DNA of 8,237 bases from an uncultured Bacilli bacterium (GTDB lineage Bacteria > Bacillota_I > Bacilli_A > RF39 > UBA660): assembly GCA_944332645.1 (NCBI GenBank), contig CALVKK010000049.1:1-8237 (forward strand). Reading direction: 5' to 3'. The notes below the pieces were generated by a model. The model did no database searches. It worked only from the letters and a program-made list of their open reading frames with translations, and had not been told where the DNA came from. The position numbers and the translations under genes were made by a program. How positions within the stretch are numbered: position 1 is the first letter of the stretch; each line of letters begins with the position of its first letter. Below, one piece after another: positions 5,980-8,237 of this stretch.

Positions 5980-6040
5980 TTACCATGTTTTCTTAATAGA
6001 TTTATTTTATGTGAAAAAATTGTCACTTTTTTATAATTTA

Positions 6041-6069
6041 TAGACATTGAACTTTCATTGTAGTATAAT
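6041..6069 (+). promoter_or_regulatory. Sigma-A-type promoter of the first VanY-like gene
   Basis: TAGACA (6041-6046), one mismatch from TTGACA, is followed after exactly 17 bases by a perfect TATAAT (6064-6069). Transcription would start near 6076, giving a roughly 20-base leader that holds the ribosome binding site AGGTG (6086-6090), 5 bases before the ATG at 6096. Confidence 0.7.
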
Positions 6070-6095
6070 TTAAACTAAGAAAGTTAGGTGCATAT

Positions 6096-7013
6096 ATGAA
6101 TATAAAAACGGACAGAAATACAGTCAAAAGAATAATTTTTGTTTTGATATTTGTTTTACTTGTTGTTGGAATTATACTGATAATTAAAAATACTAATAAA
6201 ACTGAAAAAGATTTAAAAGAAAAAGGTTATTCTAAAGAAGAAATAACAATTATTATTGAAAAATTAAGTGAAAATGATATTGAAAAAATATTAACACTAG
6301 ATTATAATCAAAAATTAACCAGTATTATAAATGAGCAGTATTATATTCCCAATAATTTAGAAAGATACCTGGCTTATTCTAATAAAACCGACAATATTCA
6401 AGATATTATTAGTATTGTCAATGTTGGAGCTGATAGTGAATGGTATACTAACACTAAAGAAACTAACTTAGATGATGGCATCAAAATGCTAGTCAATAAA
6501 TTCCATTACTTGAAGGAAGATTATTTACCAGATGATATAGTTTCAATTAGTAATTGGTATGCTTATGAAGGACATTCGACTAAAAAAGAAGTTTATGATA
6601 AATATGTGGCTATGTGGAATGCTGCTAATAAAGAAGGTTTAGTTTTATTAGTTAATTCTTCCTATCGCACTCTTGAAGATCAACAAGAAGAATATGCCAC
6701 ATATGGTGATGATTATGCATCAAGACCAGGATTTTCTGAACATCAAACCGGTTTAGCCCTAGACATTGTCACTTATGATATTCAAGGAAATGATTTTGAA
6801 GACACTGAAGAATTCAAATGGTTACAAGAAAATGCTCATAAATACGGATTTATTTTAAGATATCCAAAAGATAAGGAATACATCACTGGATATAGTTATG
6901 AATCTTGGCATTACCGTTATATAGGAAAAGATTTAGCTACAAAAGTTAAAGAAAGTGGTTTAACCTATGATGAATATTACGCTTATTACTGCGAATATAA
7001 AAAAGCTTGTTAA
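6096..7013 (+). CDS. Membrane-anchored VanY-type D,D-carboxypeptidase (peptidase family M15B)
   Basis: A 305-residue zinc peptidase expected to remove the terminal D-Ala from peptidoglycan stem peptides outside the membrane. A short basic N-terminus precedes one membrane helix (residues ~13-30); without a clear cleavage site it probably acts as an anchor. Residues 40-95 form a small helical region with KGYSKEEI (43-50) and YYIPNNLERYL (82-92). The catalytic domain has SSYRT (188-192), zinc ligands H216 and D223 in SEHQTGLALD, WLQENAHKYGFILRYP (242-257), and E269-S-W-H272 with the catalytic Glu and third zinc ligand. The C-terminus carries two cysteines (C299 and C305), the only ones in the protein. 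It has its own promoter and terminator, so it is a single-gene transcript. No VanR/VanS or other van genes are nearby, so it is more likely a housekeeping wall-remodelling enzyme than vancomycin resistance. Confidence 0.88.
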   Translation: MNIKTDRNTVKRIIFVLIFVLLVVGIILIIKNTNKTEKDLKEKGYSKEEITIIIEKLSENDIEKILTLDYNQKLTSIINEQYYIPNNLERYLAYSNKTDNIQDIISIVNVGADSEWYTNTKETNLDDGIKMLVNKFHYLKEDYLPDDIVSISNWYAYEGHSTKKEVYDKYVAMWNAANKEGLVLLVNSSYRTLEDQQEEYATYGDDYASRPGFSEHQTGLALDIVTYDIQGNDFEDTEEFKWLQENAHKYGFILRYPKDKEYITGYSYESWHYRYIGKDLATKVKESGLTYDEYYAYYCEYKKAC

Positions 7014-7043
7014 AATGAATTAACAAGATAATATTAAGCTTAT

Positions 7044-7080
7044 AAAAAATAGCAAATTAATAAAGTATTGCTATTTTTTT
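7044..7080. terminator. Bidirectional terminator between the two VanY-like genes
   Basis: AAAAAATAGCAA (7044-7055) pairs perfectly over 12 bases with TTGCTATTTTTT (7068-7079) around a 12-base loop. It starts 30 bases after the plus-strand stop (7013) and ends 21 bases before the minus-strand stop (7100). Six or more T residues flank the stem on the outgoing side of either strand, fitting intrinsic termination in both directions. Confidence 0.8.
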
Positions 7081-7099
7081 ATGAACATAATTGAAATTT

Positions 7100-8116
7100 T
7101 TATTGACAAGCATTTTTGTATTCACAAAAATATGCATAATATTCCTCAAATACTATATCTTCTTCATATATATATGTTGCCGCATCAACACCAACATATC
7201 GATAGTGCCATGGCTCATATTTATAACCTGTCAAATATTCTTTGCCCTCTGGATACCTTAAAATAAATCCGTATTTATGAGCGTTATTTTTAATCCAATC
7301 AAACTCTTCAGTATTTTCAAAATCATACATAGACACACCTTTTTTTACTATATCAGTGGCCAAACCTGTATGGTGTTCAGAATGCCCTGGTTTTGCCGAA
7401 GATTTCAAAGTCCATTCCAAACCATTTTCCTCTAAATATTTATTGTATAAATAACTTTGATATTCATAAGTACGATAAGCTGATGTATCAATTAAAGAAT
7501 AACCCAATTTACTAGCATCATCGACCATCGATGTAAAGGCAACGTAAGCATCATGCGATAAAATAGATCCTTCCCAGTATGTATATTGATTAAGTTTAAG
7601 TGTCATAGGGTCATCTGGCTCATAAGTATTATCTACATAATAATATTTATTGACCAGCATTAAATTACCTTTAGTTAAATCAGTTTTTATTATGTCATTA
7701 TAAAACTCTTTATCAAGGTTACAATTAACCTCAGTTACTATTTCTTTAGCCGTTTTATCATTTGTTTCTTTATATTTAATATAACGTTCTAAATTATAAG
7801 GAATATAATATTTTTCTTGCTGCAATTCGAAAACAAAAGGATCTATTATTTCTTCTGAATCTGTCTTTTTACAATCTTGTAAATATTGTGCCAGATTATT
7901 TTTATCAAAATCACTATTTAATATTTCATCTAGTTTATCACAATAATCATTTTCCAAAATAATATTCACGTCAAAAGATAAATCATAAATTTTTTCTATT
8001 TGATTTTCACTGTATCCTTTGTTCTTTAATTTGTTTTTATTAATAATCTTAACAATTAATAAAATTGCCAAAGTTACTAACAACAGGATTAATAATATTT
8101 TAATTATTTTTTTCAT
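7100..8116 (-). CDS. Membrane-anchored VanY-type D,D-carboxypeptidase, paralogue of the 6096-7013 product
   Basis: A 338-residue M15B zinc peptidase predicted to trim D-Ala from stem peptides outside the membrane. A lysine-flanked hydrophobic helix at residues ~5-23 anchors it. The catalytic motifs are intact: SAYRT (212-216), SEHHTGLATD with zinc ligands H248 and D255, WIKNNAHKYGFILRYP (274-289), and E301-P-W-H304. It matches the neighbouring paralogue along most of its length, including KGYSENQI (33-40) and the C-terminal YYAYFCEYKNAC. It differs by about 35 extra residues before YYIPYNLERYI (103-113); this insert contains a related element, FDKNNLAQYL (70-79), suggesting an internal repeat. 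Its ATG lies 7 bases after the TAG of a GtrA-like gene, and the ribosome binding site AGGTG overlaps that stop, so the two are probably co-transcribed and translationally coupled. Confidence 0.88.
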   Translation of the reverse strand: MKKIIKILLILLLVTLAILLIVKIINKNKLKNKGYSENQIEKIYDLSFDVNIILENDYCDKLDEILNSDFDKNNLAQYLQDCKKTDSEEIIDPFVFELQQEKYYIPYNLERYIKYKETNDKTAKEIVTEVNCNLDKEFYNDIIKTDLTKGNLMLVNKYYYVDNTYEPDDPMTLKLNQYTYWEGSILSHDAYVAFTSMVDDASKLGYSLIDTSAYRTYEYQSYLYNKYLEENGLEWTLKSSAKPGHSEHHTGLATDIVKKGVSMYDFENTEEFDWIKNNAHKYGFILRYPEGKEYLTGYKYEPWHYRYVGVDAATYIYEEDIVFEEYYAYFCEYKNACQ

Positions 8117-8123
8117 ATTTCAC

Positions 8124-8237
8124 CTACTTTATTTGATTTTTAAAAACAAATACTTTACTAAAAATATAATTAGATAAAATCACAATTACTTGAGCAATTA
8201 CTTTAGTTATTAAATCATTAATAGATAGCAAATCCAC
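8124..8237 (-). CDS. C-terminal end of a GtrA-like membrane protein (5' partial)
   Basis: Reading the minus strand from the window edge gives 37 codons ending in TAG (8126-8124), with no start inside the window. The peptide is hydrophobic, with LITKVIAQVIVILSNYIF followed by SKVFVFKN, and ends in QIK. This resembles the last membrane helix and the Asn...WVF-type ending of GtrA-family proteins, which are small four-helix membrane proteins linked to moving undecaprenyl-phosphate-bound sugars and are sometimes fused to a GT2 domain. It lies 7 bases upstream of a VanY-like gene on the same strand, suggesting one operon. The reading frame is well supported by the downstream ribosome binding site overlapping its stop, but the family call rests on a short fragment. 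Confidence 0.6.
   Translation of the reverse strand: MDLLSINDLITKVIAQVIVILSNYIFSKVFVFKNQIK

Noticed and set aside
5930..6025. Two TTGTCA and two ATTTTATGT sequences in the divergent spacer, considered as a regulator repeat or extra promoters
   Set aside because: Their order and spacing differ (TTGTCA precedes in one case and follows in the other), no suitable -10 box lies at the right distance on the plus strand, and such short AT-rich matches are expected by chance.
6096..8116. Vancomycin resistance module
   Set aside because: VanY-like enzymes are common wall enzymes; there is no VanH/A/X ligase set and no VanR/VanS two-component system in the window.
1..8237. Mobile elements, CRISPR arrays, tRNA or rRNA genes
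   Set aside because: I saw no transposase-like proteins, no regularly spaced repeats, and no stretch with tRNA or rRNA character; the spacers are too short and AT-rich.

Overview
The window is very AT-rich DNA from a low-G+C, Gram-positive-type bacterium, most likely an uncultured gut Bacilli/Firmicutes lineage (inference). The genetic code looks standard: every tryptophan codon I checked is TGG, at least two genes end in TGA (3318-3320 and 5377-5379), and no gene is interrupted when TGA is read as stop. There are no tRNA or rRNA genes, IS elements or CRISPR arrays, and no gene-free stretch longer than about 240 bases.

Layout. (1) Bases 1-378, plus strand: the 3' end of a gene for a GT-B-like surface-glycan protein. 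(2) Bases 380-5856, minus strand: a tight seven-gene operon. In transcription order it encodes a KdsC/NeuNAc-9-phosphatase-type HAD phosphatase, a ParB/sulfiredoxin-fold protein, a short NeuB-like nonulosonate synthase, a NeuA-like CMP-sugar synthetase, an unrecognised 164-residue protein, a radical SAM/SPASM-Nudix fusion, and a family 2 glycosyltransferase. Neighbours mostly overlap by 7-11 bases. Groups 1 and 2 converge on a hairpin whose loop holds both stop codons. (3) Bases 5857-6095: a divergent promoter region with one good sigma-A-type promoter on each strand. (4) Bases 6096-7013, plus strand, and 7100-8116, minus strand: two convergent, paralogous, membrane-anchored VanY-type (M15) D,D-carboxypeptidases sharing a bidirectional terminator. 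(5) Bases 8124-8237, minus strand: the 3' end of a GtrA-like membrane protein gene, 7 bases upstream of the second VanY gene.

How the genes may work together. Synthase, phosphatase and cytidylyltransferase together suggest a phosphorylated route to a CMP-activated nine-carbon 2-keto-3-deoxy acid (sialic acid or KDN type): phosphosugar + PEP to the 9-phosphate, then the free acid, then the CMP-sugar. No NeuC-type UDP-GlcNAc 2-epimerase or other precursor gene is in view. The glycosyltransferases presumably place the sugar on a surface polymer. The ParB/Srx-fold protein, the 164-residue protein and the radical SAM-Nudix fusion are unexplained parts of this cassette and the most interesting content. 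The VanY pair trims peptidoglycan stem peptides outside the membrane and may simply flank the glycan locus.
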